Assembly (NCBI RefSeq): GCF_018474015.1
Contig: NZ_JAHCSG010000002.1
Location: 248,001-312,000, forward strand
Origin: Williamsia sp. CHRR-6
GTDB taxonomy: Bacteria; Actinomycetota; Actinomycetes; Mycobacteriales; Mycobacteriaceae
Reading direction: 5' to 3'
Length of the DNA stretch: 64,000 nt
Part shown: piece by piece, positions 26,794-35,825 of the stretch
How the letters are laid out: every line of letters starts with the position of its first letter
Position numbering within the stretch: the first letter of the stretch is position 1
The notes under the pieces: generated by a model
Told to the model about the DNA's origin: nothing
The model's input: only the letters and a program-made list of their open reading frames with translations
Database searches by the model: none
Made by a program: the position numbers and the translations under genes

Positions 26794-27092
26794 GAGGCAC
26801 CTCGACGATCGGAAAAGGGTAAATTGGTTAGCAAAACTACATACTTTGAACAACGATGTGCTGTTGGTATTCCCCTGTCGGTACGTCAGGGGGCTTACCG
26901 GTGGACAGACGGGCCGTTCGTACCTCGTCCCACCGCCCGGACCGGCAACGATGTTTGCGTCTTCGACGTTACGGGCGCCAGATGTCGTTTGTGTCGCGAA
27001 GTGTCATCGGTTGGTCACGGCACCGCCACTAAGGACGCGCTCGGGCGGCGGTTGGTGCCAGTTCTCGCACGACACCTCGGCGGTGGGTGGGC
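26794..27092. other. Intergenic region, locally AT-rich
   Basis: The gap between the heliorhodopsin stop and the DUF3533 start. Bases about 26810-26870 are markedly AT-rich for this genome (runs such as AAAAGGGTAAATTGG), as expected for a promoter or regulator site of the DUF3533 gene. No coding region was found. Confidence 0.5.
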
Positions 27093-27881
27093 TCAGCCCG
27101 CGAGCGAACCACCGAAGATCTGCCACGCCAGCAACGATTTCGAGACCAGGCTGAGCACGAGATAGGTCTTCTCCCCGAAGGCGTAACTGCGCCACGGGCC
27201 GATCTCGCGGTACTGCAACCACTGGTTGACTGCGAAGGTGGAAAAGAAGATCAGCAGTGACACGAAGATGCCGATGACGAACCCGGGCACACCGCTGCCG
27301 GCGCCGACGAAGTTCACCACGATGACGATCCACGGCACGGCACCGGCGATGGTCCCGAACCAGAAGGGCAGCATCGTGGTGCGATCGCGACCGGGCGGGT
27401 TCGCGCGTTCCTGAAGCCAACCGAACAGGATCATCGCGACGTTCGCGCCGAACACGGCGATCACCGCGTCGATGTTGGTGACGCCGAAGTAGAAGCCGAT
27501 CATCACGATCATGATCGAGGCGCTCAGCGAGTACTCGATCCAGCGGAACCGGTTGATCCCGCGGCGTAGATCGTTGTCGTAGACGCTGCGACCCACGGTC
27601 GCGGTGACGAGGTGGTCGACGGCGGCCAGCGCGAGGAACACCGCGATGGCCGGACCGATGGCCACATCGACCAGACGCTGCGGCGCAGGTGTTGCGGTAC
27701 CGGGCGGTCCGACCGGGAACGTGGAGGTGACGGTGATGGCGAAACCGTTGGCCAGCAGCAGCACGGCCGCTGCTTGGGCGGCGTGCACAACGGTCAACCC
27801 GATGTTCCAGCGCCGCACACCGGCCAGTGCGGCGTCGGTGACGCCGGTGGCGACCGGGGCGGGTCCCGCAGATGACGGCAT
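27093..27881 (-). CDS. Heliorhodopsin
   Basis: 262 residues, seven predicted spans, the normal size of heliorhodopsins (HeR), light-sensing retinal proteins with inverted topology (N-terminus inside). All family blocks are present: WIEYSLSASIMIV with the counterion Glu116, FGANVAMILFGWLQE, LPFWFGTIAGAVPWI, VPGFVIGI and YLVLSLVSKSLLAWQIF with the retinal-linking Lys248. His33 and His90 match the two internal histidines of the reference protein 48C12. This is not a type 1 pump: no DTD/DTE-type motif. The ATG is preceded only by a weak ribosome site. No carotenoid or retinal synthesis gene is in the window, so retinal must come from elsewhere. The signalling partner is unknown. Confidence 0.95.
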   Translation of the reverse strand: MPSSAGPAPVATGVTDAALAGVRRWNIGLTVVHAAQAAAVLLLANGFAITVTSTFPVGPPGTATPAPQRLVDVAIGPAIAVFLALAAVDHLVTATVGRSVYDNDLRRGINRFRWIEYSLSASIMIVMIGFYFGVTNIDAVIAVFGANVAMILFGWLQERANPPGRDRTTMLPFWFGTIAGAVPWIVIVVNFVGAGSGVPGFVIGIFVSLLIFFSTFAVNQWLQYREIGPWRSYAFGEKTYLVLSLVSKSLLAWQIFGGSLAG

Positions 27882-28357
27882 GACCGCGACGCTACGGCAC
27901 ACCGCCCAGCCATCCTCTGCTGGGACCGACGCCGGAACCGCCCCTGACACCCCGAGATCCGACACCCCGGCGGTACTGGGCGGTTTGCCTGACCGCCCAC
28001 CGACCGAGGGCGCCCCTGCCGCGTGCACCGGCAGAAAGGTCACCGGGTCGCAACCGGCTATGCCGGGGGCCATTGCGGTACTACTACGCGGTGCTGCAGG
28101 GTCCAGACGCATCGGGTCAGTACCCGATCATGGCGTCGAGCAACGACTGCAACCCGGCCTGCGCCGCCGGTACCATCACCTCGAAGATATTGCGCTGGAA
28201 CGGAAGTGGCTACGTCGGCTGACGTGTCGGGGTGCGTTGTCTTTGCGTGGGCAGAGTTGTCTTAGGCATCGACAGGCTTTTCTCGTGTCACCGCTCGATC
28301 ACCTGGACCCACCGAGACACCGGGCAGGTGTTCACCACCCATCCGGTGCGATAGGGC
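27882..28357. other. Non-coding gap upstream of heliorhodopsin
   Basis: 476 bases between the IOR stop and the HeR start. It holds the HeR promoter region and a perfect dyad at 27977-27999. On the minus strand near 28100-28200 a short frame reads RNIFEVMVPAAQAGLQSLL... to a stop, which looks protein-like and may be the tail of a lost gene. It has no start and no recognised family. Otherwise nothing was found. Confidence 0.5.
27977..27999. other. Perfect hairpin TGGGCGGT-N7-ACCGCCCA
   Basis: 8-base stem, 7-base loop, about 100 bases upstream of the HeR start. It could be a terminator for transcription from the IOR side or an operator/leader structure for HeR; the sequence alone does not decide. 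Confidence 0.45.
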
Positions 28358-31300
28358 TCAGACCCCCAACGCATCTCGCTTCCGTGACAGTTCGTCACGA
28401 TAGCGCTCGACGTTCGCCATCTTGATCGACTCGTACCCCCGGACCATGTCAGGCAGCTCAGCCAGTGCCACCGCGGCCTCGAGGCGGTCACGATCGATGG
28501 CCCCGGACGCCAGCGCCTCGATCAGCCCGTCCACCACGCCGCGGTATTCGACGATCAGGTCGCGTTCGGTGCGACGCACCTGCGCTCGACCGAAGGGGTC
28601 GAACCGGGTGCCCCGCAACCTCTTCGCCCGCGCCAGGCCCACGAGCGCCGGGCGCGCCCAGCCGCCCAGTGACAGCTTGTTGCGCATGCCCATCGCCCGC
28701 AGGGTCGGCGGATGCAGCCGCACCGCGACCTTCGCGTCGTCGCCGAACTGCTCGGCCACCTGCGCTGAGAACGCGGGATCGCACGTCAGGCGAGCTACCT
28801 CGTACTCGTCTTTGTAGGCCATCAGCTTGAACAGATTACGGGCCACAGCCAAACTCAGACTCGATGTGCCACATACTCTCTCGGCGTCAAGGACCCGCGC
28901 GACGTCATCGACGTAGCGGCGTGCGTATCGCTGATCCTGGTAGGCGATCAGCTCGTCGGTGCGCACCAGGAGGGCATCGCGCAGCTCCTCAGGCAGCCCG
29001 CCGAGCCGATCGACCATGCTGACCGCGACGGCCGATGGCTCGCAGGTGGTGTCGGCCGGGTGAAGCGCGGCGATCGCAGCCCGCAACGACTCCGGGTCGG
29101 CCACCACCTGACGTCCGCGTCGGAACGCCTGGATGTTGGCGTCCACGGCCACCCCGTTGACCTCGATGGCCTGTTCGATGGCCGACACCGAGATGGGCAT
29201 CGACCCCGTCTGCACCGCGGCACCCACCATCATCATGTTGGCCGACTGCTCGTCACCGAACAGTGCGGTGCTCAGCTGCGCCGGATCCAGATACACTGCG
29301 CGCGAACTGTTTTCGTCGATCCGCTGATGGATGGCGGTGGCGGCGGGAAATCCCACCGAGGTGTCGACCACCATCGCCCCGGTCGGGATCTCGCTGGTCG
29401 AGACCACCGCGACGGTGCGGTCGGCGGTGGCCACCTTCAGGTGCACCGGGTCGGTGGCCACCAGCGGATCGCAGGCCAGGTACAGGTCGCAGTCGCCAGT
29501 GGCGATCTTGGCGGCCTGCTCCACCCGGTGCCCGGTCGGGCCGGCGGTGACCTTCAGATCGCTGACCACCGCCCCGCCCTTCTGAGCCAGGCCGGTCATG
29601 TCGACGGTGCGGGCGTCGTGACCGTCGATGACTGCGGCGGTGGCCAGGATCTGATTGACCGTCACCACACCGGTGCCGCCGATGCCGGTGACACGTAGCC
29701 GGAAGCCGTTGGGCAACAGAGCCGTCGATCGTGGGGCCGGTATCGCGTCGGCGGCCAGATCGGCCACCACCGCACGAGCGGTGCCGGTCCGATCAGGCGT
29801 CTGACCGGGTGTGACGGTGACGAACGACGGGCAGTCGCCGTTGAGGCACGACAGATCCACATTGCAGGAACTCTGGTCGATGCGGGTCTTGCGGCCGAAC
29901 TCGGTGGCCACCGGATGCACCGACAGGCAGCTCGACTTCTCGCCGCAGTCGCCGCAGCCCTCGCAGATGCGTTCGTTGATCATCACGCGCTGGGTGGCCA
30001 CCGGGTAGTCGCCCCGCTTGCGCTTACGGCGCTTCTCGGCGGCACAGTGCTGGTCGTGGATGAGGACGGTGACGCCGGCGACCGCGGCCAGCTCACGTTG
30101 CACCGCGAGGGTGTCGTCACGGTGGCGAACCTGCACACCGCTGGGAAGACCAAGGGCGGCAGTTCGTTTCGGATCGTCGCTGGTGATCACGATGCGCGCC
30201 ACCCCTTCGGCCTGCAGCAGCGCGGCCAGTTCGGGTAGGCCGCGTGCACCCACCGCGTCTTGTCCGCCGGTCATGGCGACGGTGCCGTTGTAGAGCAGTT
30301 TGTAGGTCACGTTCGATCCGGCGGCCACCGACGCGCGCAGCGCCAGCGAGCCCGAATGCATGAACGTCCCGTCGCCGAGGTTCTGCACGAAGTGTTTCTC
30401 GTCGACGAAGGGCGCCATCCCCAGCCACTGGGTGCCCTCGCCGCCCATCTGGGTGACTCCGGTGATGTCGCCGACCTGCGCTGGGTCCATCAGCAACACC
30501 ATTGCATGGCAACCGATCCCGGCGCCGACCAGGGTGTCGGGGGAGACCTTGGTGGCGCTGTTGTGTGGGCATCCGGAGCAGAAGAACGGGCTGCGCACGG
30601 CCAGCGGGAGATCGATACGGACCCGACGGCGATTGCGTCGATCGAGCCAGGTGCGGGCCGCGTCCATCCCGGGATGTCGTGAGAGTCGTTGCGCCAGGCC
30701 CACGGTCACCGCGTCTACGTCCAGCTCACCGAATCGGGAGAACAACGTGGAGCCGTCCTCGTGTTCTTTGCCCACGATCCGGCCGATGGTTCCCGCCCGG
30801 GCCCGGTCGAACAGGATCTCGCGCATCATCGTCTCGATGAAGTCGCGCTTCTCCTCCACGACAATCACCTCGTCGAGACCGTCGACGAACTGATCGAGGA
30901 TGGAGCGTTCGAAGGGGTAGACCATGCCCAGCTTGAGGATTCGGATTCCCAGCGCCCTGAGGTCGGCATCGGAGATGCCGATCAGCCGCAGCCCCTCGCG
31001 AACATCGAGGTAGGTCTTGCCCGCGGCGACGATGCCGATGCGGTCGTCGCCGCTGCGCACCACGATGCGGTTGAGGCCGTTGAGCCGCGCGTATTCCAAT
31101 GCCCGCGGCTTGCGTATGGTCAGCTGATTCTGTTCGAGCTCCATCAGGTTGGCGCCCAACAGTTTTCCGCTCGGGATGTGTGGGCTGGTTCCGAGGTCGC
31201 CGTAGACCGGTGAGATCCGATCGGGGGCGAGGACCGCGGTGGAGGCGCCGTCGGCGACGTGCGCGGAGATCTTCAACGCCGTCCACAGTCCCGACACCCG

Positions 31301-31927
31301 TGACATCAGCGCCGCGTGTACGCCGAAGTCGAGGATGTCCTGGGACTCGGCCGGGTACAGCGTGGGCAGATACAGGTCGGCCAGCGACATCTCCGATGCA
31401 CACGGAACCGTCGAGCTCTTGGCGCCCGGGTCGTCGCCGACGAGCGCCACCGCGCCGCCGCGATGATGTGTGCCGATGAGGTTGGCGTGGCGCAGGGCGT
31501 CGGTGGCGCGGTCGAGTCCGGGTGCCTTGCCGTACCAGTAACCGACCACACCGTCGCGCGGATGGCCGTCGGCGTCGGGGGCCAGGTGGGCCACGCGGGC
31601 CGCCACCTGCGAACCCATGATGGCGGTGGCGGCGAGTTCCTCGTTGAGGGCGGGGCGGTGCACCACGTCGAGACCGTCGAGGTGGCGTCGCCGTCGAGCG
31701 ATCTCGAGGTCGTAACCGGCCAGCGGTGACCCCTCGTACCCGGATATGAACGACCCGGTGCGCAACCCGGCGGCCCGATCGAGGCGGGCGCGGTCGGCGA
31801 CCATGCGGACCAGCGCGGCGATGCCCGACAGATAGATCGAGCCGTCGGTACGGGTGTAGCGGTCGTCGAGTGAGAACGGCTCCGAACTCTGACGATTCGA
31901 GGCGGGTCGATCGGGGGCGAGGGTCAT
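28358..31927 (-). CDS. Fused indolepyruvate:ferredoxin oxidoreductase
   Basis: 1189 residues. It oxidatively decarboxylates aryl-2-oxoacids (from Trp, Phe, Tyr) to aryl-acyl-CoA, reducing ferredoxin. Order: pyrimidine-binding/PFOR domains; TPP domain with FCSGCPHNSAT and GAGIGCHAM (about 470-520); a ferredoxin-like segment with two Cys groups (CEGCGDCGEKSSC and CNVDLSCLNGDC, about 650-690); the gamma (IorB) domain (VTGIGGTGVVTVNQIL, GLAQKGGAVVSDL); and a DUF6537-type C-terminal domain. Fusion of IorA and IorB is common in actinobacteria and proteobacteria. The start is the ATG after AGGTGA. It is divergent from the fadD-aacS set. Confidence 0.9.
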   Translation of the reverse strand: MTLAPDRPASNRQSSEPFSLDDRYTRTDGSIYLSGIAALVRMVADRARLDRAAGLRTGSFISGYEGSPLAGYDLEIARRRRHLDGLDVVHRPALNEELAATAIMGSQVAARVAHLAPDADGHPRDGVVGYWYGKAPGLDRATDALRHANLIGTHHRGGAVALVGDDPGAKSSTVPCASEMSLADLYLPTLYPAESQDILDFGVHAALMSRVSGLWTALKISAHVADGASTAVLAPDRISPVYGDLGTSPHIPSGKLLGANLMELEQNQLTIRKPRALEYARLNGLNRIVVRSGDDRIGIVAAGKTYLDVREGLRLIGISDADLRALGIRILKLGMVYPFERSILDQFVDGLDEVIVVEEKRDFIETMMREILFDRARAGTIGRIVGKEHEDGSTLFSRFGELDVDAVTVGLAQRLSRHPGMDAARTWLDRRNRRRVRIDLPLAVRSPFFCSGCPHNSATKVSPDTLVGAGIGCHAMVLLMDPAQVGDITGVTQMGGEGTQWLGMAPFVDEKHFVQNLGDGTFMHSGSLALRASVAAGSNVTYKLLYNGTVAMTGGQDAVGARGLPELAALLQAEGVARIVITSDDPKRTAALGLPSGVQVRHRDDTLAVQRELAAVAGVTVLIHDQHCAAEKRRKRKRGDYPVATQRVMINERICEGCGDCGEKSSCLSVHPVATEFGRKTRIDQSSCNVDLSCLNGDCPSFVTVTPGQTPDRTGTARAVVADLAADAIPAPRSTALLPNGFRLRVTGIGGTGVVTVNQILATAAVIDGHDARTVDMTGLAQKGGAVVSDLKVTAGPTGHRVEQAAKIATGDCDLYLACDPLVATDPVHLKVATADRTVAVVSTSEIPTGAMVVDTSVGFPAATAIHQRIDENSSRAVYLDPAQLSTALFGDEQSANMMMVGAAVQTGSMPISVSAIEQAIEVNGVAVDANIQAFRRGRQVVADPESLRAAIAALHPADTTCEPSAVAVSMVDRLGGLPEELRDALLVRTDELIAYQDQRYARRYVDDVARVLDAERVCGTSSLSLAVARNLFKLMAYKDEYEVARLTCDPAFSAQVAEQFGDDAKVAVRLHPPTLRAMGMRNKLSLGGWARPALVGLARAKRLRGTRFDPFGRAQVRRTERDLIVEYRGVVDGLIEALASGAIDRDRLEAAVALAELPDMVRGYESIKMANVERYRDELSRKRDALGV

Positions 31928-32046
31928 GGGGTCACCTGGACTTCTCTGGGTTCGGGCCCCCGGGGGTGGTGGGTGGCGCGAAACGATGTGGATTTGTGTC
32001 CTCAACCCTAGCGTCTGCTGAGACGTGGAGCACATCTGCCGCGCAC

Positions 32047-32064
32047 TGTGATCCAGCTGTCACA
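32047..32064. promoter_or_regulatory. Inverted repeat TGTGA-N8-TCACA before fadD
   Basis: A perfect 5-base dyad about 18 bases before the ligase start, in the 154-base gap between the divergent IOR and ligase genes. It resembles a CRP site but with an 8-base instead of a 6-base spacer, so a different regulator (for example a GntR or TetR protein) is also possible. Confidence 0.4.
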
Positions 32065-32081
32065 AGCGCCTCGGGGCGGTC

Positions 32082-33734
32082 ATGATGGACGTCATGACAA
32101 CCGTCGATGCCGCCGTTGCCGCGCACACCCGTGGACCCGACTCCCCGCCGCTGCTCACCGACACCATCGGCGCTGTACTGGCCGCCACCGCCGCCCGGGT
32201 GCCGCAGCGCGACGCCCTCGTCGACCGCGCGTCGGGCGTTCGGCTCACCTACGCCGAGTTCCACACCGCGGTGCGTGGGCTGGCTGCCGGCCTGCTGCGC
32301 GGTGGCCTGCGACCCGGTGACCGACTGGGTCTGTGGTCGCCCAACCGCCACGAGTGGGTACTGGTGCAGTACGCGACCGCCGAGATCGGCGTCGTGTTGG
32401 TCACCCTCAACCCCGCCTACCGGCAAGCCGAGCTGGAGTACGCACTCAACCAGTCCGGGGCGAGCGTGGCGGTGGCAGCGCCGTCGTTCAAGGACTCCGA
32501 CTACGCCGCGATGCTCGACACCGCGCGTGCGGCGTGTCCGGCCCTGCGCGAGGTGATCGTGTTCGATTCCCCCGACTGGGCGCAGCTGACCGCGACGCCG
32601 ACCGCCGAGGAACTGCAGCAGGTGGCCGACATCGCCGCCGGTCTGCACCACGACGACCCGATCAACATCCAGTACACCTCGGGTACAACGGGTTTCCCCA
32701 AGGGTGCCACCCTCACCCACGCCAACATCGGCAACAACGGCTACGTCGTGGGGTCGTTGCTCGGCTACACCGAGACCGACCGGATCTGTCTGCCGGTGCC
32801 GTTCTATCACTGCTTCGGGATGGTGATGGGCAACCTTGCGGCCACCTCGTGTGGGGCCGCGATGGTGATCCCCGCACCCGCTTTCGATCCGGCGGCCACG
32901 CTGGCCGCGGTCAGTGACGAACGCTGCACCAGCCTCTACGGGGTGCCCACGATGTTCATCGCCGAACTCGCCCTGCTCGATCGCGTCGACGCTGCGAACT
33001 ACGACCTGAGCAGCCTGCGGACCGGGATCATGGCCGGCTCGCCATGCCCGGAACACGTTATGCGCCAGGTGGTCTCGCGGATGCACATGCCCGAGGTGTC
33101 CATCTGCTACGGGATGACCGAGACCTCGCCGGTGTCCACCCAGACCCGGGTCGACGATCCCCTGCACCGCCGGGTCGCCACCGTGGGACGAGTGGGTCCA
33201 CACCTGGAGATCAAGGTCGTCGACGCCGACGGTGCCACTGTTCGTCGCGGTGACACCGGTGAACTGTGCACCCGGGGATACAGCGTCATGGCCGGCTATT
33301 GGGGCGAGCCGGAGAAGACCGCAGCCGTGCTCGACGACGACGGTTGGATGCACACCGGCGCCCTCGCCGTCATCGACGACGAGGGCTACGTCTGTATCAC
33401 CGGGCGCATCAAGGACATGGTCATCCGCGGCGGGGAGAACATCTATCCGCGCGAGATCGAGGAGTTCCTCTACACCCACCCCGACATCCTCGACGCCCAG
33501 GTGATCGGGGTGCCCGACGAACGCTACGGCGAGGAGCTGATGGCGTGGGTGCGCCTGCGTGAGGGATCAGCGGAACTGACTGCAGAATCGTTGCGCGAGT
33601 TCGCGACCGGCCAGATCGCGCGGCACAAGATCCCGAAGTACGTGCACGTGGTCGACGAGTTCCCGATGACGGTCACCGGTAAGGTGCGCAAGGTGGCCAT
33701 GCGGGAACAAGCGACGGAGATGCTGGGATTGTGA
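32082..33734 (+). CDS. FadD35-like fatty-acid--CoA ligase with altered TGD motif
   Basis: Up to 550 residues. ANL-superfamily ligase that activates a fatty acid as acyl-AMP, then acyl-CoA. P-loop [11 protein letters not shown] (about 200), [30 protein letters not shown] hinge and GKVRK with the C-terminal Lys are intact, and the sequence follows mycobacterial FadD35. The motif usually written TGD, whose Asp binds the AMP ribose, reads HTGALAV: residue 427 is Ala (codon GCC for GAC). This may weaken or abolish adenylation. In-frame ATGs at 32082, 32085 and 32094 are all possible starts. Its stop overlaps the start of acetoacetyl-CoA synthetase. Confidence 0.88.
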   Translation: MMDVMTTVDAAVAAHTRGPDSPPLLTDTIGAVLAATAARVPQRDALVDRASGVRLTYAEFHTAVRGLAAGLLRGGLRPGDRLGLWSPNRHEWVLVQYATAEIGVVLVTLNPAYRQAELEYALNQSGASVAVAAPSFKDSDYAAMLDTARAACPALREVIVFDSPDWAQLTATPTAEELQQVADIAAGLHHDDPINIQYTSGTTGFPKGATLTHANIGNNGYVVGSLLGYTETDRICLPVPFYHCFGMVMGNLAATSCGAAMVIPAPAFDPAATLAAVSDERCTSLYGVPTMFIAELALLDRVDAANYDLSSLRTGIMAGSPCPEHVMRQVVSRMHMPEVSICYGMTETSPVSTQTRVDDPLHRRVATVGRVGPHLEIKVVDADGATVRRGDTGELCTRGYSVMAGYWGEPEKTAAVLDDDGWMHTGALAVIDDEGYVCITGRIKDMVIRGGENIYPREIEEFLYTHPDILDAQVIGVPDERYGEELMAWVRLREGSAELTAESLREFATGQIARHKIPKYVHVVDEFPMTVTGKVRKVAMREQATEMLGL

Positions 33735-35761
33735 ACAACGACGTGGATCGGCGAGCCGAGACCGACGCCCGCCGGCTGGCGGCCTTCACCGACTTCGCGG
33801 CGTCGCTGCCCGACGGGGTGGGCCCGGACTACGACAGTGTCTGGCGGTGGTCGGTCGACGACCCGGCCGCGTTCTGGCGTGCGGTGTGGGAGCACTCCGG
33901 GATCCGTAACCGCGCCGCCACCCCGCTCGGCGACGCCGACACCGACGTGTTGGCCAGTCGCGACATGCCCGGCACCCGCTGGTTTCGGGGGGTGGAGCTC
34001 AACTACGTCGACCTGATCCTCGATCATGCTGCGCACCACGGTGATCGAGACCCGCAGCGCCCCGCCATCATCGCCGTCGACGAGACCGGGACCCGGACGG
34101 TCATCACCTGGGGTGAGTTGCCCGGGCGCGTCGGTGCCACCGCTGCGGCTCTGCGCGCGGCCGGGGTGAGCGCCGGCGACGTGGTCGTCGCCTACCTGCC
34201 CGACGTCGCCGATGCCGTGACGGCCTTCCTGGCGACTGCGAGCCTGGGCGCCCTGTGGTCGGCGTGCGGTGCCGACTACGCCCCCGATGGGGCCGCCGCC
34301 CGACTGGGACAGCTCGACCCCACCGTGCTGGTGGTGGCCAACGGTTATCGGTTCAACGGTTCCTGGGTGGACAAGCGTGGGGACGCAACCGAACTCGCTG
34401 CCGCCATCGACTCGGTGAGCACGGTGATCACCATCGCCGAGCCCGGCGGGCCGGATTTCTCCGGCGACCTGGCCGGGCGCACGGTGCTGGCCATGGCCGA
34501 CATCGTCGCCACCCCGGTGGCCCCGGAGCCGGTGGCGGTGGCCTTCGACCATCCGCTGTGGGTGATGTTCTCCTCCGGCACCACCGGCAAGCCCAAGGGC
34601 ATCGTGCACGGCCACGGCGGGGTGACCCTGGAGTTGGTCAAGTCGATGACCCTGCACGCGGGGTTGGGGCGCGCGGACCGCTTCTTCTGGCACACCGCGC
34701 TGAGCTGGATGATGTGGAACTACCGCACCAGTGGATTGCTCTGTGGCGCAACAATTGTCAGCTACAGCGGACATCCGCTGCACCCGAGTGCCGACCGGTT
34801 GTGGGAGATCGTGGAATCCGAGCGGGTCACCTACTTCGGTACCAGCCCCGGGCACCTGCAGGCCTCCCGCAAAGCCGGCCTCACCCCGGGCGCCACGCGT
34901 GACCTCGCCGCGTTGACCACCGTCGGCAGCACCGGCTCCACGCTGGTCCCCGATCTGTTCGAGTGGGTGACCGACCATGTCGGGGTGACCGTCTCCTCGA
35001 TCAGCGGTGGCACCGACGTGTCGACCGCGTTCGCCGGCGGGTCGGTGGGCGTGCCGGTGGTGCCCGGCGAGTTGTCGGTGCGCTATCTCGGTGTCGACCT
35101 GCACAGCTGGTCGCCGCAGGGTCGCGACCTCGTCGGCGAGGTGGGCGAGATGGTCATCACCACCCCGATGCCCTCGATGCCGGTGTCGTTCTGGCGCGAT
35201 GGCGACGGCACGCGATACCGCAGTGCCTACTTCGATCACGAGTGGACCGGCCGTGGTGTGGTGCCCAATGTGTGGCGCCACGGCGACTGGGTGACCCTGA
35301 CCGACCGCGGCTCGGTGATCATCCACGGACGCAGCGATGCGACGTTGAACCGCAACGGTATTCGGATGGGGTCGGCCGACATCTACGAGGTGGTCGAGGC
35401 CATCGACGAGATCGCCGAGGCGTTCGTGGTCGGGGTGGACGGCCCCGACGGCGCCTACTGGATGCCGTTGTTCGTCACCCTCGTCCCCGCCGCCGCCGCC
35501 CGACACGACGATGCGACGCTTGATCCAGACCTGGTGTCGCGCATCCGAACCGACATCCGGGCGCGGCTGTCGCCGCGGCATGTGCCCGACGAGGTGATCC
35601 TCGCGCCCGGTATCCCGCACACCCGGACCGGTAAGAAGCTGGAGGTGCCGATCACCGGCATCCTGGCCGGCCGCACGGACGTGTCCCTGGATCCCCGCTC
35701 GGTCGACGACGCCTCGCTGATCGACTGGTACGCCGCCCGCGGCGCCGACCACTCGTGGTGA
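33731..35761 (+). CDS. Acetoacetate--CoA ligase (acetoacetyl-CoA synthetase)
   Basis: 676 residues, the usual AacS length. It activates acetoacetate (or similar 3-oxoacids) with ATP to the CoA ester. An N-terminal ACS domain ([16 protein letters not shown]) precedes the P-loop [31 protein letters not shown] (ribose-binding Asp retained) and [16 protein letters not shown] follow. [12 protein letters not shown] carries the catalytic Lys. The GTG start overlaps the upstream ligase stop by 4 bases, so the two ligases are translationally coupled. Together with the next gene it looks like a small catabolic operon for ketone bodies or leucine/aromatic-derived acids. Confidence 0.92.
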   Translation: MNNDVDRRAETDARRLAAFTDFAASLPDGVGPDYDSVWRWSVDDPAAFWRAVWEHSGIRNRAATPLGDADTDVLASRDMPGTRWFRGVELNYVDLILDHAAHHGDRDPQRPAIIAVDETGTRTVITWGELPGRVGATAAALRAAGVSAGDVVVAYLPDVADAVTAFLATASLGALWSACGADYAPDGAAARLGQLDPTVLVVANGYRFNGSWVDKRGDATELAAAIDSVSTVITIAEPGGPDFSGDLAGRTVLAMADIVATPVAPEPVAVAFDHPLWVMFSSGTTGKPKGIVHGHGGVTLELVKSMTLHAGLGRADRFFWHTALSWMMWNYRTSGLLCGATIVSYSGHPLHPSADRLWEIVESERVTYFGTSPGHLQASRKAGLTPGATRDLAALTTVGSTGSTLVPDLFEWVTDHVGVTVSSISGGTDVSTAFAGGSVGVPVVPGELSVRYLGVDLHSWSPQGRDLVGEVGEMVITTPMPSMPVSFWRDGDGTRYRSAYFDHEWTGRGVVPNVWRHGDWVTLTDRGSVIIHGRSDATLNRNGIRMGSADIYEVVEAIDEIAEAFVVGVDGPDGAYWMPLFVTLVPAAAARHDDATLDPDLVSRIRTDIRARLSPRHVPDEVILAPGIPHTRTGKKLEVPITGILAGRTDVSLDPRSVDDASLIDWYAARGADHSW

Positions 35762-35825
35762 GCCGACCCCAGAGTTGAAACCATCGCGGTCCCAAGGGGT
35801 CACACGGCCCCGCACCCCTGGTGAC

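Noticed and set aside
27093-27881. Type 1 (proteorhodopsin-like) proton pump
   Set aside because: No DTE/DTD-type motif; all blocks match heliorhodopsin instead.
27604-28425. Plus-strand frame of 273 residues over the heliorhodopsin start and upstream gap
   Set aside because: Antisense to heliorhodopsin for its first third, with no motif and no ribosome site.
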